Source: Nigrospora sphaerica (Eukaryota; Ascomycota; Sordariomycetes; Amphisphaeriales; Apiosporaceae). Taken from it: a stretch of DNA of 64,000 nt. The notes beneath the pieces were generated by a model that had not been told where the DNA came from, did not search any database, and worked only from the letters and a program-made list of their open reading frames with translations. This document shows positions 1 through 12,569 of this stretch, one piece after another. The translations under genes and the position numbers were made by a program. How positions within the stretch are numbered: position 1 is the stretch's first letter; every line of letters begins with the position of its first letter. The stretch is from the NCBI GenBank assembly GCA_018287875.1, contig JAGVVL010000013.1, positions 1,550,001 to 1,614,000 on the forward strand, read 5' to 3'.

Positions 1-2512
1 GAAAGTGTAGCCATGCAAAAGTTTTGAGCTGCCATGGTCAATTCTGCAACCAAGCTACTCGAGCTCGAGGGAGTGGCGGCCAAGTGATTGGCCGGTTCTT
101 CCGTGGTCGTCTTCCGTACCTTGAGCGAGTGAGCGTCATGGTAGTCTTCCAAGCTGGCTATGCTTCGTGGCCGCTTGTGACCAAGCTTGGGAGGAATGTA
201 TCGCGGCCCAGGCGACTTCGAGTTCACGGACAGAGATACTTCAAAAGACCCGTTCGAGGTTGGCTGGCTATTTCTCGAGGTGTCTATTGATGCCTCCTCA
301 ATGGCACTGGAAAGACTCTCAATGGCGCTGGAAAGACTGCCGCCTCCCAACGGCGATGGTCCAGGCCGGAGAGCATCCGCTGTGTTGTCACGCTTCTTCA
401 GATTCCATTTGGGCGGCGGGTGAATATGTTGCCTCCCACTGGATGGATGAGATAGAAGGGTCAGAATAGTGAAAACGGCTTGCGACAGCGATGGGACTTG
501 TTCACCTTGGCTCGAACCCGTAATTCTGGCGCATATTTTGCATCAACTCCTTGAGAGTCATGATGCCACAGAGCCTGTGCTTCTCCTACTTGTTGTTTTG
601 CGATCCGCGATGTGCGCCGCTGGACTGGCCGAAGATGGAAGCGAAAATCCATCTTGTCATCCATGAGGTGTGGGGGTCATTCCACTCCAGGAGAGTTGGA
701 TATAGTCGTGCGGCGCCTGAAACACCGGATGGTGCAAGATTGGCCATGTCCCGTCGTGGGTATTGACCGGGCCGACTGTCTCCTGGGTAGTAAATAAAAG
801 AACTTTTTCAGATGCAGCGCGAGAGATTGTTAAATGGCAGAAGGAACTATGAGATGCGGCTCATACTGGCATCCAGTGCCACCTGGCGCATCTCACAGGA
901 CCCGAACCTGATATGGTCGAAATGACGAAGGCTGAGTCGCACGGCTGGCCGCTAGACCCGAAAGACCAACCATCGACTCCCCGTCTCCGGGAGGCGACAG
1001 GAGAAGCGTCACCTGGTTGATGCAAGGGCAGTGGGGTGACGGGCCGAGGTTGCATTTCGTGACGGATCTGTCCGGTCCATCTGGTCCATCCCCTTGCCCC
1101 GGTATCTCGACCCATTCCCTCTCTGCTGGGTTGAGGTGGGGTGGCCTTGATTGCCGGGCTCCCAGGAAAGGCTCCCACAGCCCCCGTATGGGGCTCGATG
1201 GCCCCGTTTAGCGGGAGTGGGACAGCGCCCCGCCACCCAATGAAGAGGTGGCCAAGCAGCCGGTACCCGAGCCCATGAGGGCCCTGCAAGGTGGGACTTC
1301 AACTATGTAGTTGAGGGCAGTAGATCCAGGGACGAACAATTAATGGTACTTACACAGGTCTCTGGCCAGATGACCATCCTAGCAATGGCTGGAAGACTAG
1401 GCCTCTCATCTGTATTAGTATGCGGCTCGTGTCGCAGTAGCACTGAAACCAGGAATGGACCCCGGAGCAATTAGTTCGGCTGCGTATTTTAGTGCGACCG
1501 CGCCCTTCAAGCTCTTCCGTCTCTATCGATGGCAAAGAACAGCCTCGCTTCGTTGGCCTGAATGCTATCCATAATTGTTGATGTCCGCTATGCAATATAC
1601 CATGTGCCAGCGTTCACCTGACCATCGACGCAGGCCCGGCTTACGAACCCCACATTGATCCGCCCAGAGCCTTGATTTCATGGCCGTACGTGGGAGAGAT
1701 GTGCGGTTGGCACGGTATGCGACAAGTCTGGCAGAACGTGCCCACTTACGCTAGCCGCGCCGCTCGCTTCCCTCCCGAAGCAACCGCGTTCCTTTTTCCA
1801 CGGCTTTCATCGCCGATCCCTTTCCTCCGCGAGAGCCCCTATGCGTCTTGAGGGCGAACCATGCACGCTTAGAAAGGCCGCAACCGGCCCCAGAATGCCG
1901 ATGGCGATGGGGCGTCTTCCTTTGACACCCAGTGGGTTGCCGGGCACGGCCCTGGTCTGTCCCGGAGCAAGAGTCACCGTGGAGCCACGTGGGCATCCCG
2001 AGAGGGAGCGGGAAAGACGGATACGGGGTACTCATCCTGCCTGTCCTCGCACGGCCACGCCCCCAAGCTGATGGTGCGCGGCGTCAAACGAGACTACCAG
2101 ACGAGCCACAAAGAGGCTCAGCTGGAGGCTTAGTATGTGGCCGAGACGAAAGAAGCCGAGCCTTTCGGCCTTGTCCAATTGTCCGGATGGCGGCTGCTGA
2201 CTGCTTGTCTGCCTGCCGGCAACCACGCGAAGTGGGCTCGCCGGGCCATGTTTGCCTTCCCCTTTCGGGAATAGGTGAGATGCGAGGCAAGTGTCTATAA
2301 ATACCGGGATACGCAACCCGGGGCATCCACTGGAGACCATCTTCTGGAGAAAGCGTCTGGCTCATGATAGCAATTAATACCGTCTGGTCGATGTAAACCA
2401 GAGTTGCGCCACCTCCGAGCCCATCCCCCACTACTTTTCTACTTCCGCCCCCATCTTCACGAAGAGGTAACCCGCGCCCGTACCACCCCTCCCAACCCCC
2501 CAACCCGCCGCC
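1..2512. other. Intergenic region, no gene recognised
   Basis: All reading frames in this stretch are short or have random composition. None shows a conserved motif, a plausible splice-joined continuation or the strong G/C third-position bias of the real genes in this window. The last 200 bases are the presumed promoter and 5' leader of the VOC-family gene. Confidence 0.6.
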
Positions 2513-3120
2513 ATGTCCAGCGTCCCCGTGGCAACCTTTGACCATGTGGCCGTGCGAGTGCCAGCGGATTTGTTCGAGGCAGAGCTCGGCTTCCTCAGCG
2601 CGGCGCTCGCCCCGCTGGGCATTGCCGAGCAATTCCGGGTCCGGCCGCTTGTGGCGGCGATGGGCCGCTCGCCGCAGAAGCCCGACTTTTGGGTCTCGGC
2701 CCTCGACGCCGGGCATGTCGAGGTCCGCGGTCCCGTCACCCAGGCCCACATCGCCTTTGCCGCCACCGGTACGTTGTACATCCACAGCCCGACATACGAC
2801 GGAGGAAGGGGGGGAGTTCAGGGGAGGGGCATGTGTGTGTGTGTGTGTGTGTGTGCTCATGGCGGGGAGACGTAAACGGTAAAAAAGAAATAGTCTTGCT
2901 GACAAAAGAGGGGCGTGTCCCCCCGTGAAACCCGACAGGCCGGGAACAAGTCGATGCTTTCCACAAGGCGGGCATGGCGAGTGGGGGAAAGGACCACGGC
3001 GCGCCTGGCATCCGGGACCAGTACCATGCCGGGTACTACGGCGCGTTCCTCGTCAGCCCCGCGAGCCACAACATTGAAGTCGTGTACCACGACATGTCGT
3101 GGATGGAAGGGAAGCACTAA
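2513..3120 (+). CDS. VOC (glyoxalase/bleomycin-resistance) superfamily protein
   Basis: Two exons, 2513-2768 and 2939-3120, joined across an intron at 2769-2938 (GTACGT donor, ACAG acceptor), give 145 residues. The start lies in a CCGCCATG context. The N-terminus (FDHVAVRV, about residues 9-16) is the first beta strand of a vicinal-oxygen-chelate fold, with the usual metal-ligand His. The C-terminal exon contains DQYHAGYYGAF and NIEVVYHD, the second half of the fold with its terminal Glu ligand. Length and layout match small fungal glyoxalase/dioxygenase-like proteins. The substrate is unknown: members include glyoxalase I-like enzymes, ring-cleaving dioxygenases and resistance proteins. The intron contains a 12-unit TG microsatellite. 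Splice placement is strongly supported by restored frame and family pattern. Confidence 0.88.
2832..2855. repeat. (TG)12 microsatellite inside an intron
   Basis: Twelve uninterrupted TG dinucleotides lie within the single intron of the VOC-family gene, about 65 bp after the donor. They are probably length-polymorphic, with no coding consequence. Confidence 0.95.
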
Positions 3121-4364
3121 AACCGCCGCCCTGATCGAACAATCACTCGGGCGCGAAGGCGATTGGGTTCAGGGGCGAAAGGGCCTGGGTATATCGTATT
3201 CTCCGTGCTATGTCCATGTATCCATGGGTCGTACCCACACAAGGAGAGGCAGCCCGCAGGGCGCAATGTCGGAAATGTAGCTGTTGAATGGATCCTGGAA
3301 GGAGAGAAGGCACCCGCCACGTCGCTTGTTGGCCGCGATCCCCATCCCCTCGCCAGCCGATACACGCATCGATGGGTAAGACACGTCTCATACGACCTTG
3401 CTTGTTGTATTACCTTGGCGAGTTGGCTACCGCGAGCGCCACGCAGCCTCGGATGAGGTGATCAGTCTTGCCCCCTCGGCTTCGCATGCTGATAAGGGCT
3501 CGTACTCCCCAAGCCTCATCGGCGAAAGGCTGGATGGACAAGCCTGGCGCCGCTCTACCGTGCCCCCTAGGTCCGACCGTTTTTGTGCATTCCCCCCCTC
3601 GCTCGTAACTGCGCCTGCTGTTGGGCACCACCCACAGCCGTACAGTTGCGCATATTGCGTATCCAACTTTAGACGCTGTCTCCCATTTATAGCACCCAGC
3701 TCATGCGGTTGTCCGCTACCAAAACCGATGGCGCCCATGACCCTCGGGGCCCGTCGAGGTGCATACGTAGCGGCCGGGGCGGACGACACGCAGGAGTCTC
3801 AGGGGGAGGGTTACCGGGCGAGTGGGCGAGCGACACGGCAATCCGCACCGGGTAGGGAAAGCAACAGGCCGGTTGCTTTTCTCAGCCTGCTCAGCCGATA
3901 GCACCATCGCCAGTGGGGTAGTGAGCCGGCCGCCACTCTCTTTATTCAGCCCTCTGTCGATTGGCGCCAGGATACGTCGCCTTTCTTTTTCCTTCCCCGT
4001 ATTCGGTTCCGTTTCATCCCCTAGCGGGTAAGACACGGCACTTCGCGGCCCTCAGGGCGACGGCAGGCGACGACCGTCTCTTTGGGCCCCGGGTCCCCTG
4101 AAAAACAAAGGGCCCGCCTTTGCCCCTCCCTCTTCCGTCCGCGTTGTCGCTCGCCGGGAGCAGCGCGCGAAAGGGAGCCTTTTCCTCTCGCCCTTTTTCG
4201 CCTCCCCCCGGTGTTCCGCATATCCGCACTTGTCGCAGCGATGGTGATTCGACCAAGCATTGCGGCCTCCCCAACCCTTTCAATCCTGAGGAAACAGGGC
4301 CTGGCGGTCTCTTCAGCCACGCCCACGATGAGATAGGAGAGACAGATAACCGCCGCCGTCACCC
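3121..4364. other. Intergenic region, no gene recognised
   Basis: This 1.2 kb between the VOC gene and the Ste2-like receptor holds only short overlapping frames without conserved sequence. The C/T-rich stretches from about 4080 to 4340 resemble a fungal promoter and 5' leader for the downstream receptor gene. Confidence 0.55.
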
Positions 4365-5613
4365 ATGGACCCTCGAAACCAGACCTTTGTGATCGCCGGC
4401 AGCAATGGCGTCGCCGACAAGACCATTTGGATGGCTGCCATCGACCAGCGGCGCGTGGCGCTGGCCAATGTCTGCATCAGCTACGGCGTCCAGCTCGGCC
4501 TCTGCCTCATGATGCTACTCACCTTCTTGACCCTGATCCCGCCGGCGCGTCTGACGCGGAAACCCATCCACGCCGTGCACCTCGCCTCGCTCGTCGTCGC
4601 CGTCGTCCGCCTCAGCCTGCTCATCATGTACTTCCCGGGCCCGCTGTCAGAATACTACATCGTCTGGACGCGCGACCCGTCCGTCCTGGAGCCGTCCGAC
4701 TACCACACCCACATCTCGGGCGTCTCCTTCAATCCGCCGCAGTGGGCCCTCATCGAGACGGCCCTCATCCTGCAGACCTGGGGCCTCATGAAAACCTGGC
4801 CGTCCCGATGGCGCCGCGTGGTGCAGTTGGCGTCGCTTGGGCTGGCCATAGCCACCGTCATTGTCAAGAGCATTTGGGCCGCCCATTACGTGCACGCCCT
4901 GAGGCACAGCATCGTGCCGATTCCGCTCGATGCTATGGGCGAGGCGGGCACTGTCCTCGGAGCCGTCTCCGTCTTCTTCTTCTGCGGCATATTCTTCCTG
5001 AACCTATGCCTGCACCTGCGCATCACGCGCGGCATCCTCCAAAGATCGAGGCGGGGTCTCTCGTCGCTGGAGATTCTGACCATCGGCAACGGCACCCTCA
5101 TGGTGCTGCCTTGTATGTTGCGGCCCGCTTGCTCCCTTGCTCCTTCTGGTTAGTATGCTCACGAGAGGTCTGGTAGCCATATTCGCAGCCCTCGATATCG
5201 CGGCCGGGCTGGCCAACACGCGGGTGCTGCCCTTCGACGCCGGGTCGTGGGTCATGACGTTTGTCGTCATCGGCCTGCCGCTCATCGGGCTCATCGCGCG
5301 GTTCCGCGCGCCCGACTCATCGCAGCGCCAGTCGCGCCGCATCTCCCTGTTCGCCAACCTGCCGCTGCACGAGCGCGGCAAGATGCTGATGATGCATTTC
5401 CCGGACCCCGAGAACCAGCCGGGCCACGCGAGCCCCAGCGATGCCCTCTCCAAGTCAGGCCATCGAAGCTCCCGGCGGGACCCCGACGACGCCGAGCACA
5501 CACTGCGCTTTGAAGAGTCCGAGCCCGAGTCGGAGCGCGTCAGGCGCGCACTCTCGACCGCAAGCGGGGCCTGGGAAGATAGCGGGGAGGAATTTGTGCA
5601 GACGGCTGGCTGA
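4365..5613 (+). CDS. Ste2-type alpha-pheromone receptor (fungal class D GPCR)
   Basis: Exons 4365-5112 and 5168-5613 (intron 5113-5167, GTATGT...GAGAG, 55 bp) encode 397 residues. The protein should sit in the plasma membrane and couple a peptide mating pheromone to a heterotrimeric G protein. The N-terminus carries an NQT glycosylation sequon (residues 5-7). Seven hydrophobic segments follow in Ste2 order: TM1 (YGVQLGLCLMMLL), TM2 ending near YFPGP, an extracellular loop, TM3 with IETALILQ, TM4, TM5, a basic third intracellular loop, then TM6 with the Pro of MVLP and TM7 (FVVIGLPLIGLIARF). The hydrophilic, Ser/Glu-rich C-terminal tail of about 100 residues suits receptor phosphorylation. The spacing of LMMLL, YFPGP and IE...LQ is what identifies Ste2 (Neurospora PRE-2 family) rather than Ste3 or PTH11 receptors. 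Parts are divergent, so a paralogous orphan receptor is possible. Confidence 0.78.
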
Positions 5614-6463
5614 ACATGCGCAACCAAACGAAGTCGAATGCTTTCAATGATATCCAATCTTAATGTGTAACAATCCTTCACGCAACCCTCCGAGCGGGTA
5701 ATGGGCGGGGTGGGTAGGAACGAGGTGCGATGGAGTGATTCTGTCGCCTCCAGTTTGCCGGAGGAGGGTCCTGTAGATATTCAGGGCACCTACGTCGAAT
5801 TTTGATGACATAGGTCCGTTTACTTTCTGCAGTTCCTTCCACCATGCCCGCCTGCATAAGGTCACTTCATACTTCATCTGCCCAATAGTGGCCGGTAAAT
5901 GATCGGTTAATTCCAACTTAAGGCACCAGGACCGTAATAGAAGTAAGTAATCGCTTCGGGTAGTCGCCCTTGCCCTCTGTTATTCCATTTGTTGTCGCCG
6001 CCCAGCGTCTATCATGCTGTTCAACTTCCATCCCATGTTGAATCTCTACTCGTCTCTTCTCCATGCTTTCCCGCCTTCCCCACGTGTCTTTTCCAGCAGG
6101 CACCCCATGCACACTACCTACCGATGTGCCTACGACTGAGCCGTTGCCATAGATCTGGTCGAGTGAGACGCCGACACCCATCGGTCATTTACCACGCCAC
6201 CCCTACACTTTGGATTTGGCATTTACACCTTCTCCAGTTGCCATACCGTAGGCTTGCGGCTTTCGCTCCAGTGGCTCCAATGAGACAGGCACCTCGACTG
6301 GCTGGAGTCCTTCTCGCCATGCTCATCGCTCATGCCCCTTGGATGTTGGACAGTTGATCATTGCTCATTGCTCATCTTCTTTGGCTCCACGTCACTCGGT
6401 CTATTTCTTCGCTGGTCCTCCTTGGGACATTCATTCTATACCGTATTTTAATTCCCTCCCATC
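5614..6463. other. Intergenic region, no gene recognised
   Basis: The stretch holds the receptor 3' flank and the promoter of the next gene. The pyrimidine-rich, TATA-poor DNA from 6180 to 6460 is typical of a fungal leader. No reading frame has coding character. Confidence 0.55.
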
Positions 6464-8831
6464 ATGGCGTCGCCGTCCAGTTCGACCCCCAACTCGCCCG
6501 TCCACTTCGACGTCGATAACCCCTGTGCCGATTGGGCACCGGCACCACTACGAATCCCCTACCGCAAGAGGAAGGGAGACAGCGAGGATGCCAAGCCATC
6601 ACACATCGTTAAGAGCGACCGTGGAAAAATCCTTGGAGACCAACCGGTTCCCACGATGAGAAGGATCCCTCTGAACTCCCCACCGGACCCTACGGTCTCG
6701 CCCGATATGCAGGAATGTCGCACCACAACATCCAAGCTGGAGCCACTGGTGTCGAAGTTCGAGACCCTGGACACCGTCAACAATGCAAACACCCGATATA
6801 CAACCCGAACACGAAGTCACACTGCACCCTCCCTGCCACGCGCGGAGGATAAGACAATGGGTAACCAAACCAGAGCCATACCCTCTCCTCTCTCCAGGCG
6901 TCCTGGCTAGAACCCCAGGCCTGTGGCCGAAAGGAGATGGCTATTCGAAAAAGGCGGCTGTGAGTTACCGTTTTCCCCTACCTGACAGAAATTTGGAACT
7001 GCCAGCTCAGATTTTGCCAGACGCCAACTCCAGACCCAAATCGCTCCTAGAGCCCAAAGCATTCCGTGCCACCCCTCGCACCTCGGCTTCCCAATACATC
7101 AAGCATGCGAAGTCAGAGATGTCACCGTCGCCAAAGTGGTTCAGAAGCTGTATCACATCCTTGCCTGACAACTCGGATTCAAACGACAATATTACCACTT
7201 CACATGCTACCACGCCACGACGCCACTCGGCCACCAAGAAAGCAAGTGTGGCTGATCTTCGCCATTCTTTCGAGGCCGCCTCAGTAAAACCGAGGCCAGA
7301 GAATCTAGAACCAGCTCCAGTGACTCCCGAAAGCGCTCACAAGGCGGCATTGCCAACAAGCAGCCGGGTCCGCCAGCGTCGGTCAACCAGGGTTTCAGAC
7401 CTACGAAGAATTTTCGATCGCTCAGAGGGCCCTCCATCGCCCCATTTTGCGCCTCCTGAACTGTCTCTGGCATTCAAGAGGCTTTCAGCACCCGAGCTGA
7501 CCACCGTTATACCCACCAACGACTTCACCTGCGAATTCAGCAGCCCCAAGAAGAGGAAGGGGGGAAAACAAGAGTCCCCTTTAAAACAGCGCATACAGCA
7601 GTTTGAAAACCTAAAGACAGAACCGAGCACCGTCCCGCCTAGTCGCGCCAAGTCATACGACTCGAACCTTCACAGTAGATTCAAGGATGCTCGGGCCATC
7701 AGGGACCCAACCCACGCTGCTGATAGACATTCAACCATGGAAAGGCGAGGTAAGCAATGGTGGCGTCGCATGTCGAATTCATTGACAAAGTCGATGGATG
7801 GGGCGCGATCATTAAACCGAAGTGGCTCAAATCATTCCATCTGCTCCCAAAGGTCAATAAGGGGCAGCGTCTTCGGCATCCAGCTCTTTCGCCCCTCAAG
7901 TCCAGTCCAATCCATGATCATTACCCGGCGGCGCCAATCAAAACGTAGCGACGCATCCGGCGTGGATATAAACAAGTCAATCACAGCGACGTTAGAATCC
8001 AGTCCGCCTTTCCTTCTCTACTCGCGCTCGCCGGCCCAGGCCCTGTCAATCAAAAGCCGCAGACGGCAGGATGCTCCGCAGCCATTGACCGGCACAGCTG
8101 ACGTGGCGGCTTTGGACACCATCAAATTCGGCATCGATGGAAATACAAGCTCCAAAAATCTAGACGTTTTTAGTCAAGACAGCCCTGAGAGGAATGGCAC
8201 AGGGCCACTCGGGAACCAGCATTCCAACCAAGGATCTTGCCATATCGCAATGCATGGGGACAGTTCGACCACGGCGCTGCAGGGGCCGCTACCTCTCAAA
8301 CAAACGACGACACTCCCTACGGCCAGACAGCTCTCGCGAAAGCTCGAAAGGGAAACGAGGAAGGCGTCGAGGCAAAAGGAGCGGCAAGCACGGCACGCGG
8401 CGCGCGAGCTGGCGCGGGAGGCGGCGCGGGAGGCCAGGGAGGCGAAGCGCAAGGGCAAGCGGAAGGCGTCGCCTCCGGATGAAGCCCCCCACGGCGTGAC
8501 GGCGACGGCGGCGGCGGTAGTCCAGGGTAAGGAGCGCTCGTGGAGCAAGATGACGGCGTCAGGATTCATGGTGCGCGAGGCCGGCGCCGACCTGCAGGAA
8601 CCCAAGCCCTTCCGGCCCGGCCAGGTCAAGAAAATCGTTAACCTCTACAAGAACAAGAGCTCGAGCCTCCTGCGCATCGTGAGCGGCTCGCAGAAGGACG
8701 GCCCCGCCGGCGCCGACGTCGACGCCGACGCGGCCGAGAAGCGCGGGCCGGCCCCGGGCAAGAACAAGGCGGACGAAAAGGCCAAGGGCAAGAAGCCCGT
8801 CGTGGGCAAGTGCGGCGGCGTGGGTTGTTGA
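6464..8831 (+). CDS. Large disordered basic protein of unknown function
   Basis: Exon 1 starts at an ATCATGG context (6464) and runs to 6860. The downstream frame stays open to the TGA at 8829-8831. The most economical splice removes 6861-6918 (GTAACC...CCCCAG, 58 bp), giving 769 residues. An alternative acceptor at 7005 (145-bp intron, with a good CTGAC branch site at about 6982) also keeps frame. The product is rich in Ser, Pro, Arg and Lys and predicted mostly disordered. Short ordered-looking motifs recur: VSKFETLDTVNN (about 97-108), SVADLRHSFE, VSDLRRIF, and PLKQRIQQFENL. A long Arg/Lys/Glu/Ala-rich helix near residues 600-650 (RELAREAAREAREAKRK) could be a coiled coil or nucleic-acid-binding stretch. 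There is no enzymatic domain or membrane segment. Similar motif sets occur in uncharacterised Sordariomycete proteins. I do not assign a function. Confidence 0.7.
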
Positions 8832-9470
8832 CCAGCACTCAGGGCTGCGTAGTGGAAGGCTTGTATACGCAGGGTAGAGGATAGCGGGAAGCGAGGTGTT
8901 TGTTGGTATAGGGAGGGAAGGGAGGTGAGTGCTTTTGCTCAGTATGAGGGGGAGAGGGTTATTATCATGGAGGGTTAGAGCCAGTATACCGCCCCCACAC
9001 AGTGCCTTCACGCAGTCCATGGCGGGGTTTTTGTGAGAGGTTTCATACTACGAGGAAAGGCGAGGGTGCGCGTATTGTTCGTACATTCGTGACTGAAGGA
9101 CGAGGAAGAGTTCCAGGTTTGAAATTATCGTAATGCTTCAGTAAACCCCCCCTCTCGCGTGCTTCTCGCTCTCGGGTCTATAGTATAGCGCTGTGACATT
9201 CGCGCGTCCCGCCTCTGGTATCATGCCTCGCCTCCATTTCCCCCCGCGGGCCCGGTCTACGCGGGGCCCAGGGTGAGTCCCTCGTCGGGGTCTTCTCTCG
9301 CTCTCTCACCTCTCTATCCTACAGGCGTTCTCCGTTCGAGATACGCACCGTTCCTCCACACGAGATACATACGGGTGCGCCGACGCACACGAGATACACA
9401 TGGGTGCGCGGGGAGGAAATGCCGGGAACCCCTGGGCCGCGCGCGAAATCGTCCATGCCCGCCAACTTTT
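8832..9470. other. Convergent intergenic region
   Basis: This is the shared 3' region between the plus-strand disordered-protein gene and minus-strand VPS23. It holds only short frames. Poly(A)-signal-like AT stretches are weak. Confidence 0.5.
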
Positions 9471-11245
9471 TCAGGCCACCAAGCCCATGCCGCGGGCGAT
9501 CTTGCGGGCAAGGGCCTTTTTGAGGTACTGCTCGCGGGCGAGGCTGCGGACCGACTTGGCGAAGACGGCGGGGGCGACGCGGCCGCGTTCGACGGCGCGG
9601 CCGAGGACGAAGATGGCGTCGGCGAGGGCGCGGTCCTCGGCGGCCACGTCGTAGAGCTGGTTGGCGGCGACGGTGGGGGCGACGAGGAGGTCGTCTATGG
9701 GCGGCGGCGGGTGATCGCGGGCGCGCGCAACCACGGCGTCGGCCTCGGGCAGCGCCGCCTGCAGGACAGCCGTGTTGGACGCCAGCAGCGCCGTCAGGGG
9801 CGCCAGCGCCGCCGCGTCCGCCTGGAGGTTGCGCTGCGCCGTGAGCATGGCGGTCCGCTGCGCCACGAGCCCCGCCCGCGACGACGCGTTCTGCTCGCGC
9901 GCCCGCTGCCGCTGCGCGTACAGCGCCGCCCCCAGCTGTTGTAGCAGCGCGTCCTTTTCCGGGTTCATGGGGATCGGCGGAGCCGCCAGCCGCGACGGCG
10001 ACGGCAGCGCCAGCGTCAGCGGCTCGTCCATGATGTCGGGCGGCGGCGGCGGTTTCGCCACGGGCTGCGGCGGCGGCGCGTGGCCCGCCGGTGGCAGGTG
10101 GTGGGGGTGTCCCGCCGGGGGCGGCTGGCCTTGCTGCCAGTTCAGGGGCGGGCCAGCATACGAGCCCCGGGACGGGCCGCCGTCCGGGTACGTGTTCATA
10201 ATGGGCCCGGTATGCTGGTGTGGAATACCGCCCGGGAAACCGGCCGGGGGGCCGCCTTGTTGTTGTTGCGGTGGGGGCTGATAGGGGGGTTGTTGCTGTT
10301 GCGGCAGTTGCGGGGAATATGGATGGCCAGGAGGCGGGCGATATGCCTGCTGGTCCTGGGGCTGGTTCGCTTGCGGTGGCAACGGAGGGGCGCTGTCGTA
10401 GCGCGAGTGCCGCTTGTTCTGCGGCTGCTGTGCGCCATACTGCTGTTGCTGCTGCCGTTGCAGTTCGTGCGGCAGCGGCGGCAGCGGAGGCCCATCTTGG
10501 GAGTTGATGGACTGACCGGGCACCACTTGGGGGGCGTCGCTCCCTTTGGGCGGCGGCGGCGGCGGCCGGTCGGCGGAGGCAGGCGACGGACTCTGGATAG
10601 CGGTCGGTGCCCTCGACAGTTCGGCCGGTAGCGGGGGTAACTGAGGCGGCGTCGGCGTGGATCGCTCGGCGACGGGCGGGGCCGGTCGGGTCTGCTGGCG
10701 CGCGATGACGGGGGGCTCTTTCGCGAACACGTCACGGAGGATGGCAAGGAAGTCAAGTATGGTGGATTTCTAGTAGGAGTCAGGGCATCAGCAATAGTCG
10801 CTCGTGTTTGTTGGTCCGGGGATTCTCTCGGGGGAGAGAGGGAGGGAGCAAGATATAATACACGCACATCCCAGAATTCGACCCAACCAGCCAAGTAGGG
10901 GTGGTAGATGCGGCCCTGCGGATCGACGTGCTGGCCGGGGCGGACGAGCATCTGGTCGGTCGGAACGACGTAGGCCAGGGGCGGCTCACGTGGGTAGGCG
11001 TGGGGGATCCAGAGGTCGACGGGGAAGCGGTAGGTGGTGCCGCGGAAGACGACGGGGACGGTGCCGCTGAGGCGCACGAGCAGGGCCGAGGTGCCGTTGT
11101 CGAACGTGTGCACGTCGGTGCGCGGAGCCAAGGACGGATACGCCGATAGCGCCTGCGCGATATCGTTGTAGGCTCGGTTGACGTCGCGGTACTCGCTTGT
11201 GAGCACGCTATACAGCCAGTTGAGGACGTGCTGCTGGACCACCAT
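9471..11245 (-). CDS. VPS23: ESCRT-I subunit Vps23/TSG101 (UEV domain)
   Basis: Exons on the minus strand are 11245-10868 and 10769-9471 (intron 10770-10867; donor GTGCGT, branch CTGAC, acceptor CTAG), encoding 558 residues. Vps23 recognises ubiquitinated cargo at endosomes and recruits the ESCRT machinery for multivesicular-body sorting. It also links to ambient-pH signalling in filamentous fungi. The N-terminal UEV domain (about 1-145) contains VVFRGTTYRFPVDLW, HAYPREPP and HPYLAGW, and lacks the E2 catalytic Cys. It is followed by a Pro/Gln-rich linker to about residue 385, a helical coiled-coil region, and a C-terminal steadiness box ending LARKIARGMG. The ATG at 11245 was chosen because it starts directly before QQHVLNWLY, the usual family N-terminus. 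The longer upstream frame begins with TTG, not ATG. Confidence 0.94.
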
Positions 11246-12569
11246 GTTGGGCGTGCCGGTCGAGGCCGCTGCTGGTGAGGCAGCGGCGCGCGGGCGAGGG
11301 TCGGAGGGCGAAGGGAGGGAAGGAGGAAGAAGAAGAGCACGAAACGACGGCGCAACGCTACTCAAATCACGGTCGCCAATGAAGAGACGGCATCGTCAGG
11401 ATAAATCACAGGAAGCGGTGATGTGTTGGGGGGGTGGACGATGGCATGAGCTGCTGGTCGGGCGAGGGGCCCGAGAGCCTTGGCCAGTCTTGGCCCCAGG
11501 TGGTGATGTCTTGCTCTGGAGCTCTAGCGGAAGCGGCCCAATCAGTGCCCCTCCTAGTACATCCATTGTAGTAGGTGCATCCACTGCACTCCCATGTACT
11601 GCGACGTCCACTTCTAAGAGTATGACCCCTACGGCAGGCGATGGTGATAAAAGACTCTGGGTACTATTCCCTTTGGGGCCGGGCATTGCATCGCCTGGAC
11701 CCCCCGACTAGTGCGAACCCGACATGCCGGCAACTCGGAGGCTCTTTCAGCTCAGTCAGAGGCGACACGACCTTGCTCGGGCATGCGTGACCCATCATTA
11801 CTTGCAGCCACCATCGTGCCGCCCTCGTCTCGATCCGAGATGTCATCATCCCATTCGCAACCCAATTTGACATCCCGGGAAGCCTCGGCGGGCCGTGTAG
11901 CAGGTTTCAATCCCCTCCCCTCCGCCCGACTCGCGCGGCCATTCTGCCCGTCCAGGTACCAACAATATCTACACTTTTTGTGTCCGACATCGCTCCATAA
12001 GTAAAGTACTTATCCGATTTTGGCACAACTCGTACCGCCCTAACAGCCCTGGCACCCGGCGTAGCACATCTGTCCCTGTCCGACAGTAGGCGATGATGCG
12101 CCGGCGCACACGACGATCGGGTACCTTATTACGCACCGCGGTTCCATTGATGTTCCCCTCCTGCCCTACACGGATCTTTCACGTCCCCGGTCGCGCCCCC
12201 CAATTGGTTGGCGTTGGGTAGAGTACAGGTGCCGATGCGACGTCGAAGCCGAAATATGTGAGGCGCCCGTTTCGGTTGGTTTGTAATCGAACCCACAAAG
12301 CCGCCTGTTTCCTAAACCGGCCGGGCCGCTCTCGTTGTCGTACGAGTGAATAAAAGCCGGCGCCGTTCGCCTCGGTTCTGAGGACCTTCTTCCAATGTGG
12401 CCTGACGAAATCCCTTTCGCCAACTACGCAACCCACACGACACGCGCGCACGCCCATGCTCACGGCGCAACGGGGCTTTCGCACGGCTGAGGAGTATTAC
12501 AGACCATCTGTATACTCCTTGCGTCAGGACTTCATTACTTGAAATCTCCCCTTCCTCCGTCGCCTCAGT
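11246..12569. other. Divergent promoter region, VPS23 / indoleamine dioxygenase
   Basis: About 1.3 kb separates the start codons of two divergently transcribed genes. Several frames cross it but none has conserved sequence or a supported splice structure. It is read as promoter and leader DNA for both genes. Confidence 0.5.

Noticed and set aside
3857..3882. Imperfect hairpin (AAAGCAAC / GTTGCTTT)
   Set aside because: Eight-base arms with a short loop are expected by chance in this much intergenic DNA. No positional link to a gene end.
3398..3901. 167-codon plus-strand frame in the first intergenic stretch
   Set aside because: Random composition, no conserved motif, no partner exons. Treated as promoter DNA of the Ste2-like gene.
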